From assembly GCA_903910705.1 (NCBI GenBank), contig CAIWAN010000031.1:1-46060 (forward strand): DNA of 46,060 bases, given 5' to 3'. Origin of the DNA: an uncultured Candidatus Marinamargulisbacteria bacterium (GTDB taxonomy: Bacteria; Margulisbacteria; Riflemargulisbacteria; GWF2-35-9). Positions 38,657 to 45,723 of this stretch are shown here, in pieces. The notes below the pieces were generated by a model. It searched no databases, was not told the origin of the DNA, and saw only the letters and a program-made list of their open reading frames with translations. How positions within the stretch are numbered: the stretch's first letter is position 1; each line of letters starts with the position of its first letter. A program made the translations under genes and the position numbers.

Positions 38657-39043
38657 TTATTTAACTTCAACAGTCGCGCCCTCTGCTTCAAGCTGTTTCT
38701 TGACTGCAGCAGCCTCATCCTTCTTAATTTTCTCTTTAACGACTTTTGGAGCACCATCCACTAAATCTTTAGCTTCTTTAAGACCTAAACCGGTAAGCTC
38801 ACGGACAACCTTGAGAACCTGAATCTTCTTATCTCCAGCGGATACTAAAATAACATCCACTTCGTCACTAACTTCCTCAGCGGGTGCAGCAGCACCGGCT
38901 ACAGGAGCAGCAACAGCAACGGGAGCAGCGGCTGTTACACCAAACTTCTCCTCGAGAACTTTTACGAGTTGAGACAACTCTAATACTGTCATTTTCTCTA
39001 CTGTATCTACTACTAACTGGGCTTCTTTACTTAATTCTGACAT
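38657..39043 (-). CDS. rplL: 50S ribosomal protein L7/L12
   Basis: 128 residues: N-terminal dimer helix hairpin, an Ala/Pro-rich flexible hinge ([19 protein letters not shown]) and the C-terminal factor-binding domain ([20 protein letters not shown]). It forms the stalk that recruits translation GTPases through L10. AGGAGGTGACAGG gives a strong ribosome site, in keeping with its multi-copy need. Confidence 0.98.
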   Translation of the reverse strand: MSELSKEAQLVVDTVEKMTVLELSQLVKVLEEKFGVTAAAPVAVAAPVAGAAAPAEEVSDEVDVILVSAGDKKIQVLKVVRELTGLGLKEAKDLVDGAPKVVKEKIKKDEAAAVKKQLEAEGATVEVK

Positions 39044-39068
39044 AATCCTGTCACCTCCTTTATATTGA

Positions 39069-39611
39069 CTAACCTTGGTTTGCTTTTTGGTCTTTTATCG
39101 CACTAAGTGCATAGACCAACTGGCGAACATTCCCTTGCAACACATTAACGAAACCTGTAATGGGGCTATTGAATAACGATAGCAATTGAGAAATCAAGAC
39201 TTCTCGTGATGGCAGTGTTGCCAATTCTTTAACTGCCGTTGTCGATAGAAATGAAGAATCAAGGATCCCACATTTAATTTGAGCGACTTCATTCTTTTTG
39301 GAAAGCTCTGCCACTATTTTGGCAGCAGACACAACATCCTTATCGGCGAAAATCACCGCTGTTGGGCCTTTTAGAATCGGTTCAACTTGACCGGCAACCA
39401 CTTGACGCGCTGATCGCAACGCGATGAGAGAAAAAGTATTTTTGTAAACCTTCATCTCTGCGCCAACCGCTTTTAATTTTGCTCGAAATTCTGTTATAAC
39501 AGCAACAGGTAGTCCGTGATATTGCACGAAAAAAGCTGCTGAGTTATTCGCAAATTTATCGGTGATCTCATTAACGATCGCTACATTTGCATCCTTAACC
39601 ACAGTCTTCAA
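39069..39611 (-). CDS. rplJ: 50S ribosomal protein L10
   Basis: 180 residues. N-terminal rRNA-binding domain with [20 protein letters not shown] and [15 protein letters not shown], then a C-terminal helix that holds L7/L12 dimers. L10-L12 complexes typically bind their own mRNA leader; a matching leader lies directly upstream. It precedes rplL by 25 bp. Confidence 0.97.
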   Translation of the reverse strand: MKTVVKDANVAIVNEITDKFANNSAAFFVQYHGLPVAVITEFRAKLKAVGAEMKVYKNTFSLIALRSARQVVAGQVEPILKGPTAVIFADKDVVSAAKIVAELSKKNEVAQIKCGILDSSFLSTTAVKELATLPSREVLISQLLSLFNSPITGFVNVLQGNVRQLVYALSAIKDQKANQG

Positions 39612-39750
39612 CCTTCCTTTCTTTATCTCGGTTCCGATTTGAAGACATGCATTCTGTTCTTTGGAACAAAAGCTCGCCTCTGCAGGTTATTAAGTTCACA
39701 CTTCGACAAGCTCAGTGTCCACTCCTGCGGTCTTCGGCAATCCGTAATGA
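39612..39750 (-). ncRNA. L10-type autoregulatory mRNA leader
   Basis: The 139-nt gap before rplJ contains, on the minus strand, TTGCCGAAGACCGCAGGAG and, about 50 bases later, CCTGCAGAGGCGAGC, whose GCAGG and CCTGC halves pair. This matches the general look of the L10 leader (kink-turn and L12-L10 binding site) found before rplJ in many bacteria. The part between the two halves holds a separate hairpin-like repeat (39698-39718). AGAAAGGAAGG supplies the rplJ ribosome site. Family membership is by pattern, not by a covariance search. Confidence 0.65.
39698..39718. repeat. Short interspersed hairpin-like repeat unit within the L10 leader
   Basis: The plus-strand unit ACACTTCGACAAGCTCAGTGT has ends ACACT and AGTGT that pair. 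Very similar CTTCGACAAGCTCAG units occur as dispersed short repeats in many unrelated bacterial genomes; this is recalled knowledge and was not searched. Only one copy was noticed in the window. Confidence 0.4.
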
Positions 39751-40443
39751 TCAATTCATGGCCATAGCATCCATCTCAATCCCTGGACCCATGGTACAAG
39801 AAAGATAGACACCACGAACATACACACCTTTTGATGTAGAAGGTTTGGCCTTCTGCAACGCTTCGAACACAGCAACGATATTTTCTTTTAGTTTATCCTC
39901 GGAAAAACTTTTGCGCCCAACGGACATATGAACAATACCATATTTATCCGCACGATATTCAGCCTTACCTTTTTGGAAATCCTCAACGGCTTTTTTGATA
40001 TCAATGGTAATGGTTCCCGTTTTGGGTGATGGCATTAAACCTCGTTTTCCTAAAACCTTACCTAATGTACCGACACTCTTCATCATATCAGGTGTCGTAA
40101 TAAGGACATCGAAATCAACCCAACCGGCTTTAATCTTTTCTACGAGCTCATCGCCCCCTACAAAATCAGCACCCGCAGATTCTGCTTCGGCTAGCTTTGC
40201 ATCCTTTGCGACAACGCAAATACGCATTTTTTTACCCACACCATGAGGAAGTATTAATGTGCCTCGAACTTGCTGGTCACTGTGCTTGGTATTAATCCCA
40301 AGCTTAACCGTAAATTCAACAGCTTCATCAAACTTGGCATTAGGAATCTGTGACAAGATCTGAAGCGAATCCGTTAATGGATATTTTTTAGTCAGATCAA
40401 CTAACTTCTCTTTTTCTAGAAAATTTCTTGAATGCTTTACCAT
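39751..40443 (-). CDS. rplA: 50S ribosomal protein L1
   Basis: 230 residues with TVKLGINTKHSDQQVRGTLI, LPHGVGKKMRICVVAKDAK, LGKRGLMPSPKTGTI and the final KGVYVRGVYLSCTMGPGIEM. L1 forms the mobile stalk that handles E-site tRNA and commonly represses the L11 operon. It follows rplK by 16 bp; GGAGG lies upstream. Confidence 0.98.
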   Translation of the reverse strand: MVKHSRNFLEKEKLVDLTKKYPLTDSLQILSQIPNAKFDEAVEFTVKLGINTKHSDQQVRGTLILPHGVGKKMRICVVAKDAKLAEAESAGADFVGGDELVEKIKAGWVDFDVLITTPDMMKSVGTLGKVLGKRGLMPSPKTGTITIDIKKAVEDFQKGKAEYRADKYGIVHMSVGRKSFSEDKLKENIVAVFEALQKAKPSTSKGVYVRGVYLSCTMGPGIEMDAMAMN

Positions 40444-40459
40444 GTTCAGTCCTCCGGTA

Positions 40460-40882
40460 CTATTTAACTTCTACGCCCATGCTACGAGCAGACCCGAGAA
40501 CGGATTTGATCGCAGAATCAAGCGACGTCGTATTAAGATCTTTCAATTTTGTTTCAGCGATCTGTTTGATCTGATCCATGGTAACGGCCCCTACTTTATT
40601 TTTGTTAGGCTCACCTGATCCTTTGGGAATGCTAGCGGCTTTTTTGAGCAGGTCAGATACCGGTGGAGTTTTGAGAATAAAGTCAAAACTACGATCTTCG
40701 AAAACTGTAATAATAACGGGGATGACCTGTCCGGCCATATCTTTTGTTCTGTCATTGTATGCTTTACAGAACTCCATAATGTTAACACCATGCTGACCTA
40801 AAGCAGGACCTACCGGAGGAGCAGGATTTGCTTTCCCCGCGGGGAGTTGTAATTTAATGAAACCTTTAACCTTCTTCGCCAC
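40460..40882 (-). CDS. rplK: 50S ribosomal protein L11
   Basis: 140 residues. The N-terminal [20 protein letters not shown] and [20 protein letters not shown] are diagnostic, with the rRNA-binding C-terminal domain after. L11 sits at the GTPase centre and is the thiostrepton target. It lies 15 bp after nusG in the universal nusG-L11-L1 order. Confidence 0.98.
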   Translation of the reverse strand: MAKKVKGFIKLQLPAGKANPAPPVGPALGQHGVNIMEFCKAYNDRTKDMAGQVIPVIITVFEDRSFDFILKTPPVSDLLKKAASIPKGSGEPNKNKVGAVTMDQIKQIAETKLKDLNTTSLDSAIKSVLGSARSMGVEVK

Positions 40883-40897
40883 AGTTAACCTCCAGAA

Positions 40898-41557
40898 TTA
40901 TTTCGTCGCTTTTTCGACTTGATCGAAGTCGATCTCGACCGGTGTTTCCCGTCCGAAAATCAGAAGCATAGACTTCAACTTACCTTTTTCAGCGTTAAGT
41001 TCTTTGACTGGCCCCGTATATCCACGGAAAGGCCCAGCAATGATCTTAACCATATCACCAATTTCGAAATCGATCTGATACTTCTGGACTTTAACGCCAA
41101 CTTGACGCAAGACCTTCAGCATTTCATCGTCTTTAACAGGAAGCGGTGTATCTTGGTTCCCCATAAACTTACTGAGGCCTGGAATACGTTTCATCATATA
41201 CCAAACTTCATCGTTAAAGTTCATGCGAACGAATATATAGCCTGGGTACATTTTTTTTGTACTTTCGACTTTTTTATTATTTTTTACTTCGATAATGTCT
41301 TCTTCGGGGATCAAGATCTCATAGATCTGCTCTTGAAGTTTGAAAGCAGCAATGCGCTGCTCTAGACTGCGTTTAACTTTATATTCTTGGCTAGAATACG
41401 TTTGAATAATAAACCATTCCCCTTTAGAGGCATTAGAAGCCGCAACGGTTTCGACATCGGAAGACTCATCGGCATCTACCGAAGTATCCACTTCTTGGGG
41501 TTCAATGTTGTCCGTGTCTTCTGACACGTCGACTTGTTCTAAAATTACTTCCGTCAT
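40898..41557 (-). CDS. nusG: Transcription factor NusG with acidic N-terminal tail
   Basis: 219 residues; NusG is usually about 175-190. The NGN domain begins near residue 46 (GEWFIIQTYSSQEYKVKRSL), with YPGYIFVRM in the middle and a KOW domain at the end (GDMVKIIAGPFRGYTGPVKE). Residues 1-44 are extra and have 14 Asp/Glu and no Lys/Arg. NusG binds the polymerase clamp and, through KOW, Rho or ribosomal S10. GAGAGGCAAGGC before the ATG and absence of another start near the NGN domain support the extension. Confidence 0.96.
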   Translation of the reverse strand: MTEVILEQVDVSEDTDNIEPQEVDTSVDADESSDVETVAASNASKGEWFIIQTYSSQEYKVKRSLEQRIAAFKLQEQIYEILIPEEDIIEVKNNKKVESTKKMYPGYIFVRMNFNDEVWYMMKRIPGLSKFMGNQDTPLPVKDDEMLKVLRQVGVKVQKYQIDFEIGDMVKIIAGPFRGYTGPVKELNAEKGKLKSMLLIFGRETPVEIDFDQVEKATK

Positions 41558-41581
41558 TGCCTTGCCTCTCTTTAGTATCTT

Positions 41582-41770
41582 TTAGATCTTAATGGACTCA
41601 AAAGCCCTGACCAGAAAAGACAATATGTTGTCTACGACAAACACATATACCGCAACAAACACCAGGATCACGAAGATCACTGAAACGAGCGCCAATACTT
41701 TCTTTCGTGTTGGCCAACTTACCTTGGTAAGTTCTTGTTTTGTATCATTCAAATAGTCTTTAAGCTTCAT
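41582..41770 (-). CDS. secE: Protein translocase subunit SecE
   Basis: 62 residues from ATG at 41770. An amphipathic helix with LNDTKQELTKVSWPTRKKVL, the universal SecE signature around TKVSWPT, precedes a single membrane helix (about 25-47). It clamps SecY. The frame stays open back into the tRNA, but that extension is rejected because it would translate tRNA sequence. It lies between tRNA-Trp and nusG, the classical order. Confidence 0.96.
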   Translation of the reverse strand: MKLKDYLNDTKQELTKVSWPTRKKVLALVSVIFVILVFVAVYVFVVDNILSFLVRAFESIKI

Positions 41771-41791
41771 ATAACCCTTTGTTATTAATAT

Positions 41792-41868
41792 TGGCAGGCC
41801 TGGCCGGACTCGAACCGACAACAAGCGGTTTTGGAGACCGCCGCTCTACCAATTGGAGCTACAGGCCT
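41792..41868 (-). tRNA. tRNA-Trp (CCA)
   Basis: 77 nt including an encoded CCA end. Seven-pair acceptor AGGCCTG/CAGGCCT, D arm GCTC/GAGC, anticodon stem GCGGT/ACCGC with loop CTCCAAA (anticodon CCA), T arm GTCGG-TTCGAGT-CCGGC, and discriminator G, the bacterial Trp identity base. It sits between rpmG and secE as in many bacteria. Its first two bases are also part of the rpmG stop codon. Confidence 0.97.
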
Positions 41869-42016
41869 ACTTTTCTTCTTTATGAGTGGTACTTTTCTTA
41901 CACCACTTGCAGTACTTCTGAAGCTCCAACTTTTCAGTTGTATTCTTTTTGTTCTTATTTGTAGAGTAATTCTTTCGATCGCACTCTTTGCAAACCATAG
42001 TAACCAAGACTCTCAC
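41867..42016 (-). CDS. rpmG: 50S ribosomal protein L33 (zinc form)
   Basis: 49 residues from GTG at 42016. The family start [11 protein letters not shown] is complete only with this GTG; a later ATG at 41998 would lose six residues. GGGAG lies seven bases upstream. Cys 9, 12, 36 and 39 form the zinc site of the C+ type, and the end [10 protein letters not shown] is typical. The TAG stop (41869-41867) overlaps the tRNA-Trp 5' end by two bases, an odd arrangement discussed in the findings. It is the first gene of the superoperon. Confidence 0.93.
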   Translation of the reverse strand: MRVLVTMVCKECDRKNYSTNKNKKNTTEKLELQKYCKWCKKSTTHKEEK

Positions 42017-42062
42017 TAGCGCACTCCCATTCTTCTTTTTAGAAAAAAGTCAACAGCGCATG

Positions 42063-42096
42063 ACTTTATCATGGTAGAGGGAGGCGTGTCAACGCC
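42063..42096 (-). promoter_or_regulatory. rpmG superoperon promoter with palindrome over the -35 box
   Basis: Minus strand: perfect -35 TTGACA (42087-42092), 18-bp spacer, -10 TAAAGT (42063-42068). Inverted repeat GGCGT-N4-ACGCC (42083-42096) is centred on the -35. The predicted start near 42056 leaves a leader of about 40 bases before the rpmG GTG. It is back to back with the ilvE promoter. Confidence 0.65.
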
Positions 42097-42116
42097 TTGT
42101 CTTCGACGCGAAGCAA

Positions 42117-42145
42117 TTGCATCAACGAAATAAGAGTGCGATAAT
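42117..42145 (+). promoter_or_regulatory. ilvE promoter, probably leaderless
   Basis: Plus strand: -35 TTGCAT (42117-42122), 17-bp spacer, -10 GATAAT (42140-42145). The expected start falls about three bases before the ATG at 42155, and no Shine-Dalgarno fits between. Confidence 0.6.
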
Positions 42146-42154
42146 TTTACCACA

Positions 42155-43222
42155 ATGAAGCTCACGATCAATTCATGTTTACCTTCTGAATGTAGCCCCC
42201 TTCCTGATTTCAATAACTTGGAATTTGGCAAACATTACACAGATCACATGTTCACGATGGCCTATTCACCTCAAAAGGGATGGCATAGCCCGACAATCGC
42301 CCCTTACGAAAACTTCTCGTTATCCCCCGCGACGTTGGTGCTTCATTATGCTCAAGAAATCTTTGAGGGCCTTAAAGCCTATACCCGTGTTGATGGAACC
42401 GTCGGACTGTTTCGTCCACGCGACAACTTTATCCGCATGAATAACAGTGCTAGGCGAATGAATATGCCCGAATTTGATGTCGAGGTAGCCTATGAAGCGC
42501 TTCAGCAATTACTTAAACTCGACAAACGGTGGGTTCCCCCTCAAGAGGGAGCCAGCCTCTATATTCGCCCGACCATGATCGCGACCGATGCTGTTATCGG
42601 CTTAAAGCCTTCGACCTCATATCTCTTTTATATCATCATGAGTCCGGTCGGCCCTTACTTCAAGATCGGCGAAAAAGGGCTCAATATTTTTGTCGAAGAG
42701 ACTTATGTGCGCGCCGTACGTGGCGGCATCGGAGAAGCCAAGGCAGGGGCTAACTATGCAGCATCGCTCTTGGCGGCCACAGAAGCCAAGAAGAAGGGCT
42801 TTGCGGATGCCTTATGGCTAGACGGCGTCGAGCGTCGCTACGTCGAAGAGGTCGGAACGATGAATATCTTCTTTGCCTATGGCGAAAAAGTTGTCACCCC
42901 CAAACTAAACGGCAGTCTATTGCCCGGTATCACCCGTCGAAGCATTATTGAACTGCTTAAATCGTGGGGGGAAACAGTTGCCGAAGAATCCATCGACATC
43001 CAAACCCTGCTTACCGACATCGATGCAGGAAAATGCACGGAATGTTTTGGCTCAGGCACCGCCGCCGTCATCAGTCCCGTGGGTAGCCTTCATTACAAAG
43101 GCATCGACCACCCCATCTCTGGCGAAACGATCGGCCCTGTGAGCCAAAAAATCTACAAAGCCCTAACCGATATTCAGTATGGAAAAGCGCCTGATGCGTT
43201 GGGCTGGACAAGCACGATCTAA
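42155..43222 (+). CDS. ilvE: Branched-chain amino acid aminotransferase
   Basis: 355 residues, the larger class IV (fold type IV) PLP aminotransferase form. It makes the last step of Leu, Ile and Val synthesis, or the first of breakdown. Marks: FGKHYTDHMFTMAY near the start, LHYAQEIFEGLKAYTRVDGT, the lysine-containing EAKAGANYAASLLA cofactor site, EEVGTMNIFF and CFGSGTAAVISPVG. It is the only annotated gene of the central region on the plus strand, divergent from rpmG. It is converted from its promoter into a message with almost no leader. Confidence 0.96.
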   Translation: MKLTINSCLPSECSPLPDFNNLEFGKHYTDHMFTMAYSPQKGWHSPTIAPYENFSLSPATLVLHYAQEIFEGLKAYTRVDGTVGLFRPRDNFIRMNNSARRMNMPEFDVEVAYEALQQLLKLDKRWVPPQEGASLYIRPTMIATDAVIGLKPSTSYLFYIIMSPVGPYFKIGEKGLNIFVEETYVRAVRGGIGEAKAGANYAASLLAATEAKKKGFADALWLDGVERRYVEEVGTMNIFFAYGEKVVTPKLNGSLLPGITRRSIIELLKSWGETVAEESIDIQTLLTDIDAGKCTECFGSGTAAVISPVGSLHYKGIDHPISGETIGPVSQKIYKALTDIQYGKAPDALGWTSTI

Positions 43223-43246
43223 ACACCTGCGATAAACTGATACGGT

Positions 43247-44020
43247 TTACAGTGCGATACCGATCCCACCCGCAAGAATAATCCCCCCAAGGTTCGATGG
43301 GTCTGATGATGAATTTCCCACGTAATCTGTGAATTTATTTGCGACAACAACACCATATCCCAGTTCGATATTGGCATGGAGAAGTCCGACCTTTCCATCA
43401 ACCCCAAGGCATAGCATAGCAAGTGTGAATTCATCGTCATATTTTATATGACTTGAATCCGATCCCGGTGACCATACATATTCATAGTTATATTGATATG
43501 ACATAAGCGCTAGAGACACATAAGCCCCTGTTCCAGGAAGCCAAATATTACTGGGAGCATCATAATAGTAACGAAGTCCATAGCTCAAAATGTTATAGTT
43601 TGAAACCGTTTTGCCGTTATCATAGATGTAGTTATTCCCCGCGATGGTACTAAAGGCCCCGAATACTTCTAACGTATCGCAAAGGACTAAACCAAACTGA
43701 TGACCAAAATAGGCATACGGAACACCAGCACCAATAGCCCATTTTATTAGGGGTCGTTTTGGCAACTCTTGGACGGGAAGTTTCTCGACTTGAGGCGTTT
43801 TCGGGTCATTTATTAACGAGCCATTCGAATAGTTTATGTTTAGAATATTGAATCGATCAATGGATAATAGGCCAAAACTACTTTTGACTTTCAGAATCTC
43901 TGTATCCAGAGAAATGACCGTTCCATTGATGACCGTGCCGTCTCTTAACGATATCGTTTCGGCCTGAAGAGGGATCGCTATCGCGAACAGAAGCACAATG
44001 ACCTTTAATGGCTGTTTCAT
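43247..44020 (-). CDS. Secreted protein resembling an outer-membrane barrel (unrecognised family)
   Basis: 257 residues. A signal peptide is clear (MKQPLKVIVLLFAIAIPLQA, cleavage expected before Glu21). Residues 22-65 read ISLRDGTVINGTVISL then a second strand-turn, like small periplasmic beta folds that repeat a D/G-T-x-x-G-x-V pattern. From about 90 on, alternating aromatic, Gly and Tyr-rich strands (YYYDAPSNIWLPGTGAYVSL) suggest an outer-membrane beta-barrel. It ends in IGIAL rather than the common terminal aromatic. AAAGGA before the ATG supports the start. It implies a diderm envelope. Function unknown. It converges with ilvE. Confidence 0.75.
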   Translation of the reverse strand: MKQPLKVIVLLFAIAIPLQAETISLRDGTVINGTVISLDTEILKVKSSFGLLSIDRFNILNINYSNGSLINDPKTPQVEKLPVQELPKRPLIKWAIGAGVPYAYFGHQFGLVLCDTLEVFGAFSTIAGNNYIYDNGKTVSNYNILSYGLRYYYDAPSNIWLPGTGAYVSLALMSYQYNYEYVWSPGSDSSHIKYDDEFTLAMLCLGVDGKVGLLHANIELGYGVVVANKFTDYVGNSSSDPSNLGGIILAGGIGIAL

Positions 44021-44064
44021 TGTTATTTCCTTTTAGTAAAATAGGCTGATACTAGTATACCTCA

Positions 44065-44094
44065 ATTAAATTTTGCCGTCGATTTCACGGATAA
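44065..44094. repeat. Direct near-repeat, copy 1 (flanks the DUF4143 ATPase)
   Basis: 30 bp matching 45578-45607 at 25 of 30 positions in the same orientation. In the minus-strand frame both copies end in EIDGKI-stop, and four of five differences preserve the amino acid or fall at one variable residue. Confidence 0.5.
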
Positions 44095-44176
44095 TCGGCA
44101 GCAGTTTGGACTCCCTTGCTTGAGGTTTGCTGTGATGATAGCGAGCCACATCGACAATATCGGAAAGCAAGCTAAA
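44066..44176 (-). pseudogene. C-terminal gene remnant after the DUF4143 ATPase
   Basis: Downstream of the ATPase stop, a minus-strand frame stays open from 44176 to the TAA at 44066 and reads DIVDVARYHHSKPQARESKL then LPIIREIDGKI, which looks like a real protein end. There is no start codon in good context, and a stop precedes it. A shorter matching end lies on the other side of the ATPase (45578-45607). The parent family was not recognised. Confidence 0.35.
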
Positions 44177-45470
44177 TTATAAACGCCGCATACAGCGGGA
44201 TGGATTTGATCTTGTTTTCAAAACCGAAATTCTTGGTGGAGAGCCTGATACTATAAGCAGGGACGTATTTCTGAACATAAACACTGAGGCTTCTCGATCG
44301 GATATGAGCCGATGATTTCACTTCGATAGGAATGGGTAAGCCGTTAATTGTGACGACAAAGTCGACCTCTGCTGTTGAGTCGGACTCCCAATAATGAAGA
44401 TCATAGCCTTGGCTCCGAAGGGCTTGCGCGACGTAGTTCTCAATCAAAGCCCCTTTGAAGGTGGAATGTCTGTGATTTAGCGTCATCAAGGACTCTAGTG
44501 TGATCGATGATTGTTGGGCAAGCAATCCCACGTCACAAAAATAGAGTTTAAAATGACTTAACTCTTGATAAGCAGACAGTGGGATAAGCCCTTGATTGAC
44601 CTTGACACATTGATTAACGAGTCCCGCCGCCGAAAGCCAATCCAAGGCAACACCAAAATGGGAGGCGCTTGCCCCTTTTTTCAATAATTTATATTGAAAT
44701 TTTTTATTATCCTTGGCCAATTGAGCGGGGATACTTTCAAACGCCGTTCGTACCTTTACGGCATCGGTTGCCGAGGTATATTTTGACATATCCGCTAAAT
44801 ACGCTGTAAGGATATCCGCTTGAATTTTTGCAACCTGTTGAAAATTATTTTCCGTGAAGTAGGCTATCACAGCCGCAGGCATCCCGCCGATCAAGAGATA
44901 CTGATTAAATAGCTCTAAGGCTTGTTCGTGGAACAATGCCATCATTTCTTGATTGTGCTGATAACTTTCTCGAATCATCTCGGAGAGTTTGCGCTTATCC
45001 CTTGCCCACAAGAACTCTTCAAAATCCAAAGGATACAACGTCTCGATTTGAACTTTACCCACAGGGAACGACTGTTTGTTCCGGTTTATGGCTACGCCCA
45101 GTAAGCTTCCGGCAGCGACCAAATAATAACCAGACGATTGTTCTTCAAAATACTTCAGTGCAGATAAGGCACGATCACAGGATTGAATCTCATCAAAAAA
45201 TATTAACGTACGCTCTTTTGAAACCGTAACTCCAAAAAAGGCCTCGATCATACCGACAATACGCGACGAAGAAAGATCCCCGTCAAAAATTGACTTAAAC
45301 TCGGGGGTCTGTTCAAAATTAAGGTAGACCATATTGTCAAAATATTTTTGGGCAAAGTCCTTTAGAATATAGGTTTTCCCAACTTGCCTAGCCCCATAAA
45401 GCAATAAAGGCTTGTGGTCGAGAGCAGAATCTTTCCAAGCTATCAAACGAGACATTATCTTTCGTTCCAT
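44172..45470 (-). CDS. AAA-type ATPase with DUF4143 domain
   Basis: 432 residues from ATG at 45470. Walker A LLYGARQVGKT is near residues 22-32 and Walker B TLIFFDEIQ near 90, the GxRQxGKT type of AAA_14 proteins. The C-terminal DUF4143 region has a nuclease-like element (ESDSTAEVDFVV then IPIEVKSSA) similar to PD-(D/E)xK folds. These proteins are common in accessory regions; their role is unknown, with links suggested to mobile or toxin systems. An upstream in-frame TTG (45479) is not favoured. Promoter -10 ends eight bases before the ATG, and no Shine-Dalgarno is present. Confidence 0.9.
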   Translation of the reverse strand: MERKIMSRLIAWKDSALDHKPLLLYGARQVGKTYILKDFAQKYFDNMVYLNFEQTPEFKSIFDGDLSSSRIVGMIEAFFGVTVSKERTLIFFDEIQSCDRALSALKYFEEQSSGYYLVAAGSLLGVAINRNKQSFPVGKVQIETLYPLDFEEFLWARDKRKLSEMIRESYQHNQEMMALFHEQALELFNQYLLIGGMPAAVIAYFTENNFQQVAKIQADILTAYLADMSKYTSATDAVKVRTAFESIPAQLAKDNKKFQYKLLKKGASASHFGVALDWLSAAGLVNQCVKVNQGLIPLSAYQELSHFKLYFCDVGLLAQQSSITLESLMTLNHRHSTFKGALIENYVAQALRSQGYDLHYWESDSTAEVDFVVTINGLPIPIEVKSSAHIRSRSLSVYVQKYVPAYSIRLSTKNFGFENKIKSIPLYAAFII

Positions 45471-45478
45471 AATTGCCA

Positions 45479-45516
45479 ATTATACGCAACAAATCCGTTA
45501 AGTCAACTTTAGTTGA
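45479..45516 (-). promoter_or_regulatory. Promoter of the DUF4143 ATPase with palindrome at -35
   Basis: Minus strand: -35 TTGACT (45501-45506), 16-bp spacer, consensus -10 TATAAT (45479-45484). A perfect inverted repeat TCAACT-TT-AGTTGA (45503-45516) overlaps the -35. The expected start lies about two bases before the ATG at 45470. Confidence 0.6.
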
Positions 45517-45577
45517 ATGTTTTAAATTATTAAGCACTTATTTGTTTACATTGTTAAACTTTTATCGACTTAACGAC

Positions 45578-45607
45578 ATTAAATCTTACCGTCGATCTCG
45601 CAGATAA
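45578..45607. repeat. Direct near-repeat, copy 2 (short EIDGKI-stop remnant)
   Basis: Second copy of the 30-bp element at 44065-44094. Its minus-strand frame gives only FFICEIDGKI before an upstream stop, so it is a more eroded relative of the remnant on the other side of the ATPase. Confidence 0.5.
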
Positions 45608-45648
45608 AGAACTAACCAAGATAATGCGATATATTCATCGGAATTATA

Positions 45649-45723
45649 TTAAGATTCTTTGATTTTTTGAACGACATATTCATTGTAAGTGGTGATTGAG
45701 GCATCGCTTTGTTGAGCCAATGC
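45649..45723 (-). pseudogene. Possible small gene remnant (24 codons)
   Basis: The minus strand reads ALAQQSDASITTYNEYVVQK then IKES-stop, with VVEMLS and a TGA directly before it in the same frame. The composition is protein-like, but there is no start and an in-frame stop. The stretch from 45480 to 45781 (about 300 bp) otherwise holds only the ATPase promoter, repeat copy 2 and a TTGAGC-CAAT-GCTCAA inverted repeat at 45712-45727. Confidence 0.25.

Noticed and set aside
41771-41824. Longer secE start at 41824
   Set aside because: It would translate 11 codons of tRNA-Trp; the ATG at 41770 matches the SecE family start.
43223-43246. Bidirectional terminator between ilvE and the convergent secreted-protein gene
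   Set aside because: Only a 5-bp TAAAC/GTTTA repeat is present, too weak to call.
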